Assembly (NCBI GenBank): GCA_012517325.1
Contig: JAAYVF010000087.1
Coordinates: 46,428 to 110,427, forward strand
Length of the DNA stretch: 64,000 nucleotides
From: Myxococcales bacterium
Lineage (GTDB): Bacteria > Lernaellota > Lernaellaia > Lernaellales > Lernaellaceae
Direction: 5' to 3'
Shown: one piece after another, positions 45,495 to 54,909 of the stretch
Layout of the letters: every line of letters starts with the position of its first letter
How positions within the stretch are numbered: the stretch's first letter is position 1
Made by a program: the position numbers and the translations under genes
The notes under the pieces: generated by a model
What the model saw: only the letters and a program-made list of their open reading frames with translations
What the model was told of the DNA's origin: nothing
Databases searched by the model: none

Positions 45495-45839
45495 CTAAGC
45501 TTCGCGCTTCTTCCTTGGTTTTTTCGGTTTCGGGGTCGGCAGCGCGGCGGCGGTGAGGCGCACGAGTTCGCACAGCCGGTCGCTGTCGTCGATCTCATCG
45601 GCGTCGATCAGCATCGACGGCTTGGCGCCCGGATAGGCCTCGCCTTCCTGGTAGCGCCCGCCGACGAACGCCTGGCCGGCCGGGGTGATCTTGACGAAGA
45701 GTTGATCGTCGCACACCAGCGCCACGACCTTCTCGCCCACGTACAGTGCATATTCGCCGAACATCTTGCGGGTGCGGATGCCGGGCAAGGCGCCGAGTTG
45801 GTCCAACAAGTAGTCGATCGTGCTTTGACTGGTCGCCAT
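45495..45839 (-). CDS. TfoX N-terminal domain protein
   Basis: 114-residue protein of the TfoX_N family (YjhX/TfoX-like): IDYLLDQLGALPGIRTRKMFGEYALYV, ALVCDDQLFVKIT and a C-terminal YPGAKPSMLID. These small proteins are linked to competence or DNA-related regulation in a few species, but stand-alone N domains are mostly uncharacterised. Three ATGs occur in a row (45845, 45842, 45839); the last is chosen because GGGGAG then lies 6 bp upstream. The basic KPKKPRKKREA tail is complete, so the adjacent RHS scar did not cut it. Confidence 0.85.
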   Translation of the reverse strand: MATSQSTIDYLLDQLGALPGIRTRKMFGEYALYVGEKVVALVCDDQLFVKITPAGQAFVGGRYQEGEAYPGAKPSMLIDADEIDDSDRLCELVRLTAAALPTPKPKKPRKKREA

Positions 45840-45854
45840 CATCATCTCCCCGAA

Positions 45855-48209
45855 TCAGACCCGGCAGCCGACCGCCGCGGTCAGGTAGCCCTGATCCTCC
45901 TCGTCGAGCGCGCCGCTCTGATCGAAGTCCGCGCCGTCGCACCATTCGTTGTCCGGCGTGCAGGCGACCCCCGAGTATTCGTCCCAGGCGGCCGCGAACA
46001 AGTCCTGATCGGCGGTGTCGACCGTGCCGCTGCCGTCCAGATCGGCGGGCGCGCAACCCATGGCCGCCCACGTGCAGTCCAGCGTTTGCGGCGCCATTTC
46101 ACACAACGGCGCCTCGAACCACAGCGAAAATCCGCCGAACCCGACGTGGCGCGGGTTTTCCGTCGGCTGCCATTGCTCGTCCGGACCGATGCATTCGTAG
46201 CCGTCGCCCGCGCGCCGTACCGGATAGGTCGTGCCGAACCGGTCCCGGTAGCGCTGCACGCGCCACGGCGCCCGCTCGGTGATCGCCGTCAGCTTGGCCT
46301 CCACCGCCGCCGCGATCTGCTCGTCGGTCAACAGAGCCCAGTCCGTGGTGTCGGCCATGTCCAGTTGCTGTTCGAGCACCGCCGTCGCCTCGTCGCCGCT
46401 CGCGAACCCGGCGAAATCCTCCAGCGGCCAATCGAGGTCGAACATCCGCGCGTAGGCGGCCGCCTTGTAAAGCATCTCCTCGGCGGAAGCGGTCAGCCCG
46501 GCGATCGTCCCCGCGCCCTTTTCCGCGTCGGCCGCGGCGGCGGCGAACGGGTCGCGCGCCAGTTCGTAGACCAGGTGCGCCAGGATTTTTTGCATTTCGA
46601 TCATGTTGCGCAGGTTGCGGCGGGTTGCGGTAAACAACTGCTGGTCGCCGGTGAAGCGCGCGTAGTAGGACAGCACCACCGAACCCAGCTCCAGTTCCTG
46701 GAAATCGTCCATCATGCCGCCGAGCAAATCCGCCCACACCCCCGGCACGAGCAGGCCGACGACCTCGGCCAGGTCGTACCAGGGAACGCCGAACACCTCC
46801 AGCGACAGGATATCGCCCCAGCCCAGGCCGATGAACGCGTCGTCGACCGTCTTGCATTGAATGACCGGCGCGGTCAACGGCACGCCGATCAAGTCGAACA
46901 CGTACTGCAGGGCGGTGGTTTCGATCGCGCCCGGCAGCGGCAGTTGCGGCACCGGCCAGCTCAGGCCGTCGGTCGAGATCGCCTGCGCCACGTAGGCCAT
47001 CTGGCAGGCCGACAGGCTGCCCAGGTCCTGCCATTCCACCTCGCCGTCGGGGTTCATCGCGCCGGCGACGGTCAGCGTGTCGTAGTCGTGCCATTCGTCG
47101 ACGGTCATCAGGCGGTTGTCGTTGGCGACGATGCTGTCGCCGGTGCGGTGCGCGGCCTCGACGGCGTCGTGCGCGGCCTGCGCCAAATCGGCGGGCAGAT
47201 CCGCCGTCGCCTCGGCTTCCATCGCGGCCAGGAAGCCCAGCGCGTAATCGGTGAAATTATCGCGCGAATTGTGGTTGCCCCAGATCGCGCCTTCCCAGGT
47301 TCCCAGTTGCGAGATCATGAACGACGAACAGCAGTCCGATTGCCGCAGAAACGGCGGATCGTGATCCAGTTCGTCGAACACGTAGGTCACGGCGAAGCTG
47401 CCCACGTCGTAAATCGCCCGGAAATTAAACAGGTATTCCGCGGGATCCTCGCGGTAGGTGAATTTCACGCCGTCGAAAAAGGTGGCGAGGATTTCCTGCT
47501 CCAATTCGTCGGGATAGGTGACCGGCGGGGTGACCGGCGCGCCGTCCTTCAGGCGGGTGATCGTGCCGCCGGTTCCGTCCATGGTGCGCGTCCAGGCCGC
47601 GAATGCCTCGCGGGTGGTCAGGCCCGGGTGGCCGGACACGGCCTCGTTGAAGGCCATGCCCTCGAACTGGCGGATCAACGACAATTCGAGCTCGCGACCG
47701 CCGAGCACCTGGTACAACTTCCACGAGGAAAAAGCGGTTTTGCCGAACGGATTGTTGTCGTCCGGCCCCGGCACCACCTCGAACTCGTCGCCGTCGCGGG
47801 CGATCGCCACGCTGCCGAACGCATTGGCGAAAACCGCATCGCCCGAAAACGAGAAGCGGTTCATGCTGGTCAGGGCGCGCAGCGACCGTTCGCGGTAAAA
47901 GAGCCGAAAGGCGTCGGCCTTGGCGTTGGGGTTGGGTTCGGGCGTCGGCTCGTAGGTGTCGTTGTCGTCGTTATCATCGTTGTCGTTGTCGTCGTCGTTG
48001 TCGTCGTCATTATCGTCGTCATTATCGTCGTCGTTGTCGTCGTTGTCGTCGTCATCGTCGTCGCCGGTCTGATCGTCATCGGCGGGCAGGGAATCGTCGT
48101 CCGCCCGCGTCGCGTCATCCGCGTCGTCGCCTTCGTTGCCGCAGGCGACCGGCAGGAGCAACAGCAGCAACAGTAAACAACCAATGCTCGTTTTCGACAG
48201 CAACGACAT
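45855..48209 (-). CDS. Large lipoprotein with D/N linker and C-terminal dockerin-like repeats
   Basis: 784-residue exported lipoprotein. ATG 48209 is preceded by GGGAGGGG; ATG 48227 is in frame but upstream of that site. Lipobox LPVAC (Cys 23), D/N linker about residues 25-82 with NDDDN repeats. The body (about 95-690) is helical with conserved Trp and Asp (NHNSRDNFTDYALGFLAA); family not recognised. It resembles large uncharacterised lipoproteins seen in uncultured deltaproteobacteria-like genomes. The end has two calcium-loop repeats, ADLDGSGTVDTADQDLFAAA and ADFDQSGALDEEDQGYLTAA, a dockerin type I pair. It is separated by 15 bp from the TfoX gene. Confidence 0.8.
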   Translation of the reverse strand: MSLLSKTSIGCLLLLLLLLPVACGNEGDDADDATRADDDSLPADDDQTGDDDDDDNDDNDDDNDDDNDDDNDDDNDNDDNDDNDTYEPTPEPNPNAKADAFRLFYRERSLRALTSMNRFSFSGDAVFANAFGSVAIARDGDEFEVVPGPDDNNPFGKTAFSSWKLYQVLGGRELELSLIRQFEGMAFNEAVSGHPGLTTREAFAAWTRTMDGTGGTITRLKDGAPVTPPVTYPDELEQEILATFFDGVKFTYREDPAEYLFNFRAIYDVGSFAVTYVFDELDHDPPFLRQSDCCSSFMISQLGTWEGAIWGNHNSRDNFTDYALGFLAAMEAEATADLPADLAQAAHDAVEAAHRTGDSIVANDNRLMTVDEWHDYDTLTVAGAMNPDGEVEWQDLGSLSACQMAYVAQAISTDGLSWPVPQLPLPGAIETTALQYVFDLIGVPLTAPVIQCKTVDDAFIGLGWGDILSLEVFGVPWYDLAEVVGLLVPGVWADLLGGMMDDFQELELGSVVLSYYARFTGDQQLFTATRRNLRNMIEMQKILAHLVYELARDPFAAAAADAEKGAGTIAGLTASAEEMLYKAAAYARMFDLDWPLEDFAGFASGDEATAVLEQQLDMADTTDWALLTDEQIAAAVEAKLTAITERAPWRVQRYRDRFGTTYPVRRAGDGYECIGPDEQWQPTENPRHVGFGGFSLWFEAPLCEMAPQTLDCTWAAMGCAPADLDGSGTVDTADQDLFAAAWDEYSGVACTPDNEWCDGADFDQSGALDEEDQGYLTAAVGCRV
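47953..48126 (-). repeat. D/N linker DNA of the 45855-48209 lipoprotein
   Basis: Minus-strand GAC/GAT/AAC/AAT codon tract encoding alternating D and N with repeated GATAATGACGAC-like units around 47990-48040. Confidence 0.75.
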
Positions 48210-48274
48210 TTCCCCTCCCTTGACCATCGAACGGACGGATCGCGTTTTTTATTGCCTCACGAACGGGTTCTATA

Positions 48275-48865
48275 TTACCGGTTCATCCGGCGGATTGCGA
48301 CCGCTTGCCCGAAATCTTTTCCGTGGACCGCGATCCAGTAACCGGCCACCGTCGTCCACAGCCAAAGCAGTTGCGGCAACAGGGTGAGCGGTTCGCCGGC
48401 GAGCCACAGCAGCGTCGGGTTCCACCAATAACCCGTGACGTAGATCCAGCCGGCGCAAAGAACACTGGATGATTCCACCAAAAAGGCCGTAAGTTGTCCC
48501 CAGACGATCAGCACCGCCGGCGCGGCCCACCGAAAACGCCGCGGCGCGAACGGCGGATAAAACCATCGCAGTAGCCGAAATCCGGTCAGTAAAATCCCGC
48601 CGTCCCAGAAGAGATGCGCCGTCAGGAACGCCAGATAGTGGACCGGCAATTCGAGCCGCCAAACGATGATCGGTAGGCCGGAGTGTTGGCTCAGCACAAA
48701 GACGGGGATTTCCCAGCAGGCGCCCAAAACGACCCCGAGCCAAAAAATCCGCCAATCGAACCGATCGATCCGGCCCCGACGCCGAAGCCACAGGAGAACC
48801 GGCGGGCCGCCGAAGCCGACCGCCAGATCGAGCCAATAGAAACCGCTCGCGAGCAGTTCCGGCAT
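48275..48865 (-). CDS. Multi-pass membrane protein, unknown function
   Basis: 196 residues with about five to six TM segments (FYWLDLAVGFGGPPVLLWL, FWLGVVLGACWEIPVFVLS, HYLAFLTAHLFWDGGILLTG, WAAPAVLIVWGQLTAFLV, LLPQLLWLWTTVAGYWIAV). Charged residues inside the membrane (E and D in WEIP and FWDGG) suggest transport or catalysis. I recognise no family. It is divergent from the EEP lipoprotein gene and 65 bp from the start of the large lipoprotein. Confidence 0.65.
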   Translation of the reverse strand: MPELLASGFYWLDLAVGFGGPPVLLWLRRRGRIDRFDWRIFWLGVVLGACWEIPVFVLSQHSGLPIIVWRLELPVHYLAFLTAHLFWDGGILLTGFRLLRWFYPPFAPRRFRWAAPAVLIVWGQLTAFLVESSSVLCAGWIYVTGYWWNPTLLWLAGEPLTLLPQLLWLWTTVAGYWIAVHGKDFGQAVAIRRMNR

Positions 48866-49002
48866 TCGGTTTGTCCTGGGCTGGGTTGCGCTAATAATCT
48901 AACGCCGAACGGCCGCGCCGGGAAACCCGGCCTGAATCGGCGATTGACGCCTCCGGCGGTTTCCGCTCCAATTCAAGGAACCCATTCTAACCGGAGAATT
49001 CC

Positions 49003-51270
49003 ATGCGTTCGATCTTCCGTTTGGCGACGGTTTTCTTTTTGCTCTGTCTGGGCATGCTCGGCGCGGCCTGCGACCAAAGCGACGACCCCGGATCAGGTCC
49101 GGGGCAGGCTCAAGATGATGACGATTCCGCCGCCGGCGACGACGACGACGACAACGATGACGACAACGACGACGACAACGACAATGACGACGACAACGAT
49201 ACCTTCCCCGCCATCACCGCCGTCGAACCCCTGAAGTGGAAGCGCTACTCCTGCCCGGCCGAATCGCGGGAAGGGATCACGGTCGTCACCGGCAACTTCA
49301 ACATCCACGGCGGCCAGGAAGGTTCGCCGGAGGAGATCGGTCAGGCGCTGGCGGCGCACGGGCCCTTCGACGTCTTTTCGCTGCAGGAATGCCCCGAGGA
49401 ATACGCGGCGCCGATCGCGGCGGAATTGGGCATGTACTATTTCTACGGCGAAGACCAATCGCTGATGACGGCCACGCCGTTGATCGATCCCCAGCTCCAT
49501 CACTACGAAGTCTCGGGCCTCGGGCGCTTTTTGCACGCCAACGTCGAAATCGACGGGCACGAAATCTCGGTGTACGGCGTGCACGTCGACTGGAACGAAA
49601 CCGGCGATTCGCAAAACCGCGAACTGGTCGACAATTACCTGTCGGTCGATCCGGTCGAGCGAATCGTCCTGATGGGCGACTGGAACGAGGAGCTGGGCTC
49701 GACCCAGGCCCGGATTCTGGACGAGCAGGTCGCCGACGCCTGGGCATCGCTCGGCGTCTGCCCCTCGTGTCGCACCACCTGGCCGGCGATGATGTTCTAC
49801 GGCGCGGAAGGCCAGCAACTGATCGACAACACCTATTTCAACAAGTCGTCCGGCGGCTGCACGGTGACCGGCGAAATCATGCACCTGACGCCGAACCGCT
49901 CCGACCACAAGCCGCAGACCACGACCGTCTTTTTCCCGGAAACGACCGGCTTCGTGCCGCCGATTCTGCTCGACGTGGTGTACGGCTTCGGTCCCGAATC
50001 GATCGGCCTGTTGTTCGACAAACCGCTCGCCGACCTCGACGCGGCGCTGCTCGACGGCGAGACGGAACTCGAACTGGCCGCTACCGAAATCATCGGCGAC
50101 GGCACGCTGGCGCTGGTCAGCGCCGCCGCGGCCCTGCCGACCGGGGTCGAACTGACCGCCCGCGTCGCTTCCGCCACCGACGTCGACGGCGCCCAGACGG
50201 CTGCGACCCTGGAAATCACCTTTCCGTTTTACGAAAACCTGCTGGCCAACCCCGGCGCGGAACTGGGCGAGACCGGGTGGGAATTCGACGGCATGGAGCA
50301 AGCCGCCGAGTTCAATCACGTCCTGCCTTTGACGGGCGACAGCTATTTCTCCGGCTCGCCGGTCACCCTGCGCGGCTACGCGACGCAGCTCGTGCCGTTG
50401 GATGAATACGCCGCGCTGATCGACGCCGGTTACGGCCGGTTGGCTTTCGGCGGCGCCTCGGCCACCGGCTACCGCGTCGCGGAAGGCGGCACGTCGAACA
50501 TCCTGTACCCTCACGACGAAAGCGAAGGGGTCGTGGAACTGCTGAGCGCCCAGGGCAAGCTGCTCAAACACGTGGCCGGCGGCCGCTACGACGAAATGTT
50601 CTGGCAACCCTGGCGGGTCGTCGACGACATCCCGCCCGGCACCCGCTACGCCCAGGTCAAATTGCGGGCCATCGCCGGCGAGGAACCGTGGGAATTCAAT
50701 TCGGCCGCGTTCGATGCCCTGAACCTGTCGGTCGTCACGCTGGAGGAACCGCACGGGCTGCTCGGCGGCAACCTGGTGGCCAACCCGCTGTTCGAGTCCG
50801 GCCGGGAAAATTGGGACATCCCCGGCGGCTACCTCCTGGCGAAGGACCATTTCATTCCGATCCGCTCCAACATCAACGTGAACACGGCCACCGGCGACTG
50901 GTGGCTCGGCGCCTTGCTCGTCACGCCGGGAGCGACGAGCGTTTCGCAGGTGATTTCGCTGGCCGCTTACGCGGATTCGATCGCCGCCGGCGAGCTGGCC
51001 TTGCTGTGGGGCGCCTACCTGCGCACCTGGAACCCGCAATCGCACGCCGATCTGCAAATCACCTTCTTGGACGACGCCGGCAACGACCTGCAGAGCGACG
51101 CGCTGGGGCCGATCAACATCCCGGAATGGTTCCGCTACGAGAAGACCACCGTCGTGCCGGCCGGCGCGGTCGCCGTGCGCTACGAATGGATCGCGACGGC
51201 CGAACAACTGTTGATCGGAGTCGCGTCCTTCTTCGACGCGCCGTTCGTCTACCCGGTGCAAGCGAACTGA
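49003..51270 (+). CDS. Lipoprotein with endonuclease/exonuclease/phosphatase fold
   Basis: 755-residue lipoprotein. Lipobox LGAAC (Cys 23), D/N linker about 38-68, then an EEP (DNase I-like) domain about 85-310: TVVTGNFNIHGG, VFSLQECPEEY (metal Glu), VYGVHVDWNE, IVLMGDWNEEL (catalytic Asp/Asn) and NRSDHKPQTTTVFF with the final His. The rest, about 315-755, is two or more beta-sandwich modules (Ig-like, then GNLVANPLFESGRENWD, like a carbohydrate-binding module). Substrates in the family include DNA, sphingomyelin and inositol phosphates; with the binding modules, an extracellular target is likely. GGAG precedes ATG 49003. Confidence 0.87.
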   Translation: MRSIFRLATVFFLLCLGMLGAACDQSDDPGSGPGQAQDDDDSAAGDDDDDNDDDNDDDNDNDDDNDTFPAITAVEPLKWKRYSCPAESREGITVVTGNFNIHGGQEGSPEEIGQALAAHGPFDVFSLQECPEEYAAPIAAELGMYYFYGEDQSLMTATPLIDPQLHHYEVSGLGRFLHANVEIDGHEISVYGVHVDWNETGDSQNRELVDNYLSVDPVERIVLMGDWNEELGSTQARILDEQVADAWASLGVCPSCRTTWPAMMFYGAEGQQLIDNTYFNKSSGGCTVTGEIMHLTPNRSDHKPQTTTVFFPETTGFVPPILLDVVYGFGPESIGLLFDKPLADLDAALLDGETELELAATEIIGDGTLALVSAAAALPTGVELTARVASATDVDGAQTAATLEITFPFYENLLANPGAELGETGWEFDGMEQAAEFNHVLPLTGDSYFSGSPVTLRGYATQLVPLDEYAALIDAGYGRLAFGGASATGYRVAEGGTSNILYPHDESEGVVELLSAQGKLLKHVAGGRYDEMFWQPWRVVDDIPPGTRYAQVKLRAIAGEEPWEFNSAAFDALNLSVVTLEEPHGLLGGNLVANPLFESGRENWDIPGGYLLAKDHFIPIRSNINVNTATGDWWLGALLVTPGATSVSQVISLAAYADSIAAGELALLWGAYLRTWNPQSHADLQITFLDDAGNDLQSDALGPINIPEWFRYEKTTVVPAGAVAVRYEWIATAEQLLIGVASFFDAPFVYPVQAN

Positions 51271-51305
51271 GGCCGCCGCCGTCCGGCGGCGGAACAGGAA
51301 CAGCG

Positions 51306-52334
51306 ATGGGCGAGTATTTGCTCGGTTTCGATATCGGCGGCACCAAGTGCGCGGTCGTGCTCGGCCGCCCGGACGGCGAAGCCGTGACGATCCTGGCGCG
51401 CGCGGCTTTCGCCAACGAGGGCCGGACCGCGCCCGGTGATATTCTGCCGCGGTTAATCGGCGAGGCGCGGGCGATCTGCGCCGCGCGGGGAATCGCGCCG
51501 GCCGACGTCCACTCGCTCGGTATCAGTTGCGGCGGGCCGCTCGACAGCCGGCGCGGCGTGATCCTGGGGCCGCCCAATCTGCCTGGCTGGGACCGCGTGC
51601 CGATCGTCGACGAATGCCGCGCGGCGCTGGGTATTCCGGTCCGGTTGCAGAACGACGCCAACGCCGGGGCGCTCGCCGAATGGCACTGGGGCGCCGGCCG
51701 CGGCTGCCGGCACCTGATTTTTCTGACCTTCGGCACGGGAATGGGCGCCGGTCTGATTCTCGACGGCCGGTTGTATGCCGGCGCGAGCGACCTCGCCGGC
51801 GAGGTGGGTCACATCCGGTTGGCGGAAGACGGACCGGTCGGTTACGGCAAGGCCGGTTCGTTCGAGGGCTTCTGCAGCGGCGGCGGCCTGGCCGCGGCCG
51901 GACGAGCGTTTTCTCGCCGCCTCGCTGTGGAGGCGACACCGCCGACCGCGCAATCGATCGCGGAAGCGGCGGCGGCGGGCGACGCCGCGGCGCGCGAGAT
52001 CATCGCCGCCAGCGCGCGCTACCTGGGCCGCGGTCTGGCGATGCTCGTCGACCTCCTCAATCCCGAACGCATCGTCATCGGCGGCATCTTCGCCCGGCAA
52101 CGCGACCTCTTCTGGCCGCTCGCCCAGGAAGTGCTCGCCGCCGAGGCGCTGCCGCTCGCCCGGCAATGCTGCGCGATCGTGCCGGCCCAGCTCGGCGAGG
52201 CGATCGGCGACTACGCCGCGCTCGCCGTCGCCCTGGTCGATCAATCCGTCCCCCTTCGCAGAACGAACGTGGCGATTTCCCAGGGCGCCAGCGCGGCTTC
52301 CAACCGGCCGCCGACCAGCGGCTCTTCCCGGTAG
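51306..52334 (+). CDS. ROK family sugar kinase
   Basis: 342-residue cytoplasmic ROK protein, likely a glucokinase or other hexose kinase. N-terminal phosphate loop LLGFDIGGTKCAVVLG, substrate segment GISCGGPLDSRRGVILGPPN, the catalytic Asp in LQNDANAGALAEWHWG, GTGMGAGLILDGRLY and GEVGHIRL. The zinc-binding CxCGxxGC cluster of most ROK kinases is reduced to GSFEGFCSGGGL. The protein should end near LAVALVDQ; about 28 further residues (VPLRRTNVAISQ...) read through DNA that is antisense to the GH38 end (94-bp overlap), so the tail is probably non-functional. Lies 35 bp after the EEP lipoprotein gene. Confidence 0.9.
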   Translation: MGEYLLGFDIGGTKCAVVLGRPDGEAVTILARAAFANEGRTAPGDILPRLIGEARAICAARGIAPADVHSLGISCGGPLDSRRGVILGPPNLPGWDRVPIVDECRAALGIPVRLQNDANAGALAEWHWGAGRGCRHLIFLTFGTGMGAGLILDGRLYAGASDLAGEVGHIRLAEDGPVGYGKAGSFEGFCSGGGLAAAGRAFSRRLAVEATPPTAQSIAEAAAAGDAAAREIIAASARYLGRGLAMLVDLLNPERIVIGGIFARQRDLFWPLAQEVLAAEALPLARQCCAIVPAQLGEAIGDYAALAVALVDQSVPLRRTNVAISQGASAASNRPPTSGSSR

Positions 52335-54847
52335 ATCTCGTCCTCGCCCAGCGAAACGCGGTGCGCGCCCGTCAACGGGACGCCCGGATCGACGACCAGG
52401 CGCGCGCCGCGGCCCGACGCGTCGTAAGCGCGCAGCACGATCGCCGGCGAATCCTCGGCCGGTTTGAGCACGTCGCAGATCGCGTCTCCTTCGAGGCGCC
52501 ACAACGAAAGCGGCGTTTGACGGTCGCCCGCGTGCGGCGGTTCCGCGCGCCACAACGGCGGCAGCGCGAACTCGCGCGCCCGGCGGGTCAGTTCGTCGAA
52601 CGCGGGCCGGCCGCGCGTCGGCAGCAACGCGTAGTGAAATTCGTGTTCGCCCAGGTCCCAGGCATCGGCGGGCCGGCGATAGTCGCGATAGACCCGCAGC
52701 ATGTCCCGCGGCCCGATCAGGCCGGGCCGATACGGCACGCCGCCGCTGGCGTATTCGCGCAGGATGAGCCAGTGCAGGTTGCCGAGCGCCAGTTCGAAGA
52801 GGTTGATGCCCAGTACGCCCAGCCGCACCGTCCGGCCCAGCGCCGCCAGGATTTGCCGCCAATGACGGCGCACGAATTTGCCGAACCCGCGCGGCCCGAC
52901 CGACACCGAGCGCAGCAGCCCCAGCGCCAGCGACGCGCCGTCGAACACCGTCGAGGGAATCCCCCGATTGAGCACCGCCAACCCGGCGTCGGCCCCGAAA
53001 ACGCCGGCCCAGCCCTGACTCGGCCAATGGCCGGGCGCGCGCGGCGTGGCGTGGTACGGCGTCTCGCAAACCAGCTCGCCGGAAAACGCCAGCGGCAGCC
53101 AGGCGAGGATGCGGCGATCGCGCCGGCGCAACGTCAGCCGCGTTTCCACTTCCAGCCGGCCGCGGCCGGGCAACAGCGCGTAACGCGTTTCGACCGTGGC
53201 GGCGGGATATTCGGCGCGCACCGCGACGACCGAGCGCAGCGGCCCCGACTCCAGTAAAACCGGTTGGCCCAACGGCGCGCCCAGTTCTTCCTCGCCGGTC
53301 AACGCCACCGTCCAGAGGTTGCCGAAATCCGCCAGCACCCGCACTCCGCCGGGACGCACATCGCCCGGGCGCAACAACTCGCGGCCCGTCGCGACGTCCG
53401 CCAGACCGCACAAGCCGCGCGCGTCGATGTCCGCCCGCAGCAGGCCGTCGGTCAACGTGAATCGGGGTTCTCGCCGGGACGGCGGCGGCGTTGGCGGCGC
53501 GGGCGTCGCCGACAGCTCGAGGCGCACGACGCCGAGCGCGGGCAGCTCGACCGCCGTCAGCAGGCCATCGGCGGTCGCTTGCGCCGGCAGCGGCCGTCCC
53601 GCCGAATCGACCGGCGTCGCGTCCCGCGCCACCTCCCATGGAATGGAAATCGTCGCCGACCGCGGCCAGGTCAGCGGATTGAAAACCAGCAGGCAATCCC
53701 GCGACGCGCCGGACGTATCCAGCCGCGCCGCGATCGTTTCCATGGCGCCAGCGAGACCGGCGGCGATCGTTTTTGCCGCCGCGGCGCCGCGCGCGAAGGC
53801 TTCGCGCATGGCCGGATCGATCGGCGTGCCGTTGATCGTATCGTGAAAATCGTTCTTGATCAGCTCGCGCCAGGCGTCGCCGATTTCCCGCGCCGGATAC
53901 GCCGCGCCCGACAGCCAGGCCGCCGTCGCCAGCCGTTCCCACGCCAGGATGCGCTGTTCGAGGTCGCGCGCCAATTGTTTGATGCGGTGGCGCGATTCGT
54001 AGCCGCCGCTGTGCAGCGGATTCATTTCCGCGCGGCGCACCGGCAACTCGGCGCGGTGCGGTTCCAGCGCGGCGAAAAAGCGCGACGGCAGGGAAAATTC
54101 GAGCGGTGTCGTGCCGGGCGTCCGCCGCCAGCGACGCACGAAGTCAACCCACGATTCGGACGGCGCCAGGAAATCGAAGCCGAAGGGAATCAGATGAACC
54201 GGGGCGGCATTGTGCGGTTGCTCGTAGGCCAGCCGCGCCCGCACCTCGCGAAAGTGATAACGCACGTTCCAGAAACGGCTTTTGAAAAGCGGCGGCAGAC
54301 CCGCGTACATCGCGACCAACCAGAACGACAGCACCGCCGAACCGTCGGGCGCTTCCCAAACGAAGGCGCACGGATTGCGCCGGTCGAACGGATCGAGCCC
54401 GCGGGTGAATAGGTAGTGCGGCATTCCGCTTTTCCGCAATAGCTGCGGCAGTTGCGGCGGATGACCGAAGGTGTCCAGGCCCCAACCGACCCGCGGGTAC
54501 TGCCCGAGGTGATCGCGCCACCAGCGTTTGCCGTAAAGCAGGTTGCGCACCAGCGCCTCGCCGGTCGGCAGGTTGTGATCCGGCGCGGCCAGCCATGAGC
54601 CGACCGCTTCGACCCGCCCGGCGGCCGTGAATTCCCGCAAGCGCCGGAACGCCTCCGGATCCTCGCGCTGCAACGGCTGCACACTGAAGGCCTGATCGAG
54701 CACGTAGGTGAATTCCGGGTGACGCGCCAGCATGGCGACGACCTCGCGGTCGATCGCCAGCAGGTCCTTCGCGTAATCGCCCTCGGTTTTCCACCATTCG
54801 AGGTCGCTGTGATAATGGGGAATCGCGTGAACCGCCCGGAATTTCAT
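52241..54847 (-). CDS. GH38 family alpha-mannosidase
   Basis: About 868 residues, retaining zinc-dependent alpha-mannosidase with no signal peptide, so cytoplasmic. Zinc ligands and active site: His 13 and Asp 15 in HYHSDLEWW, nucleophile Asp 125 in GWGLDTFGHPPQLP, and His in NDFHDTINGTPIDP. The C-terminal beta domain follows (LVFNPLTWPRSATISIP), and the last strand is LAPWEIATFVLRRG. Start ATG 54847 places HSDLEWW at the normal distance from the N terminus; ATG 54859 and TTG 54922 are in frame, and none has a clear ribosome site. It probably trims mannosides taken up after the GH92 enzyme acts outside. Confidence 0.92.
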   Translation of the reverse strand: MKFRAVHAIPHYHSDLEWWKTEGDYAKDLLAIDREVVAMLARHPEFTYVLDQAFSVQPLQREDPEAFRRLREFTAAGRVEAVGSWLAAPDHNLPTGEALVRNLLYGKRWWRDHLGQYPRVGWGLDTFGHPPQLPQLLRKSGMPHYLFTRGLDPFDRRNPCAFVWEAPDGSAVLSFWLVAMYAGLPPLFKSRFWNVRYHFREVRARLAYEQPHNAAPVHLIPFGFDFLAPSESWVDFVRRWRRTPGTTPLEFSLPSRFFAALEPHRAELPVRRAEMNPLHSGGYESRHRIKQLARDLEQRILAWERLATAAWLSGAAYPAREIGDAWRELIKNDFHDTINGTPIDPAMREAFARGAAAAKTIAAGLAGAMETIAARLDTSGASRDCLLVFNPLTWPRSATISIPWEVARDATPVDSAGRPLPAQATADGLLTAVELPALGVVRLELSATPAPPTPPPSRREPRFTLTDGLLRADIDARGLCGLADVATGRELLRPGDVRPGGVRVLADFGNLWTVALTGEEELGAPLGQPVLLESGPLRSVVAVRAEYPAATVETRYALLPGRGRLEVETRLTLRRRDRRILAWLPLAFSGELVCETPYHATPRAPGHWPSQGWAGVFGADAGLAVLNRGIPSTVFDGASLALGLLRSVSVGPRGFGKFVRRHWRQILAALGRTVRLGVLGINLFELALGNLHWLILREYASGGVPYRPGLIGPRDMLRVYRDYRRPADAWDLGEHEFHYALLPTRGRPAFDELTRRAREFALPPLWRAEPPHAGDRQTPLSLWRLEGDAICDVLKPAEDSPAIVLRAYDASGRGARLVVDPGVPLTGAHRVSLGEDEIYREEPLVGGRLEAALAPWEIATFVLRRGTD

Positions 54848-54909
54848 TTTCGGCAACATCCGTCTGGTGGTCTTGAAACAGTGAAAATCACATCTCGCCC
54901 ACGCGGCGA

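Noticed and set aside
45366..48176. 936-codon plus-strand frame over the large lipoprotein
   Set aside because: It is antisense to the lipoprotein gene; it runs through the RHS scar and the D/N tract as Val/Ile repeats and has no domain.
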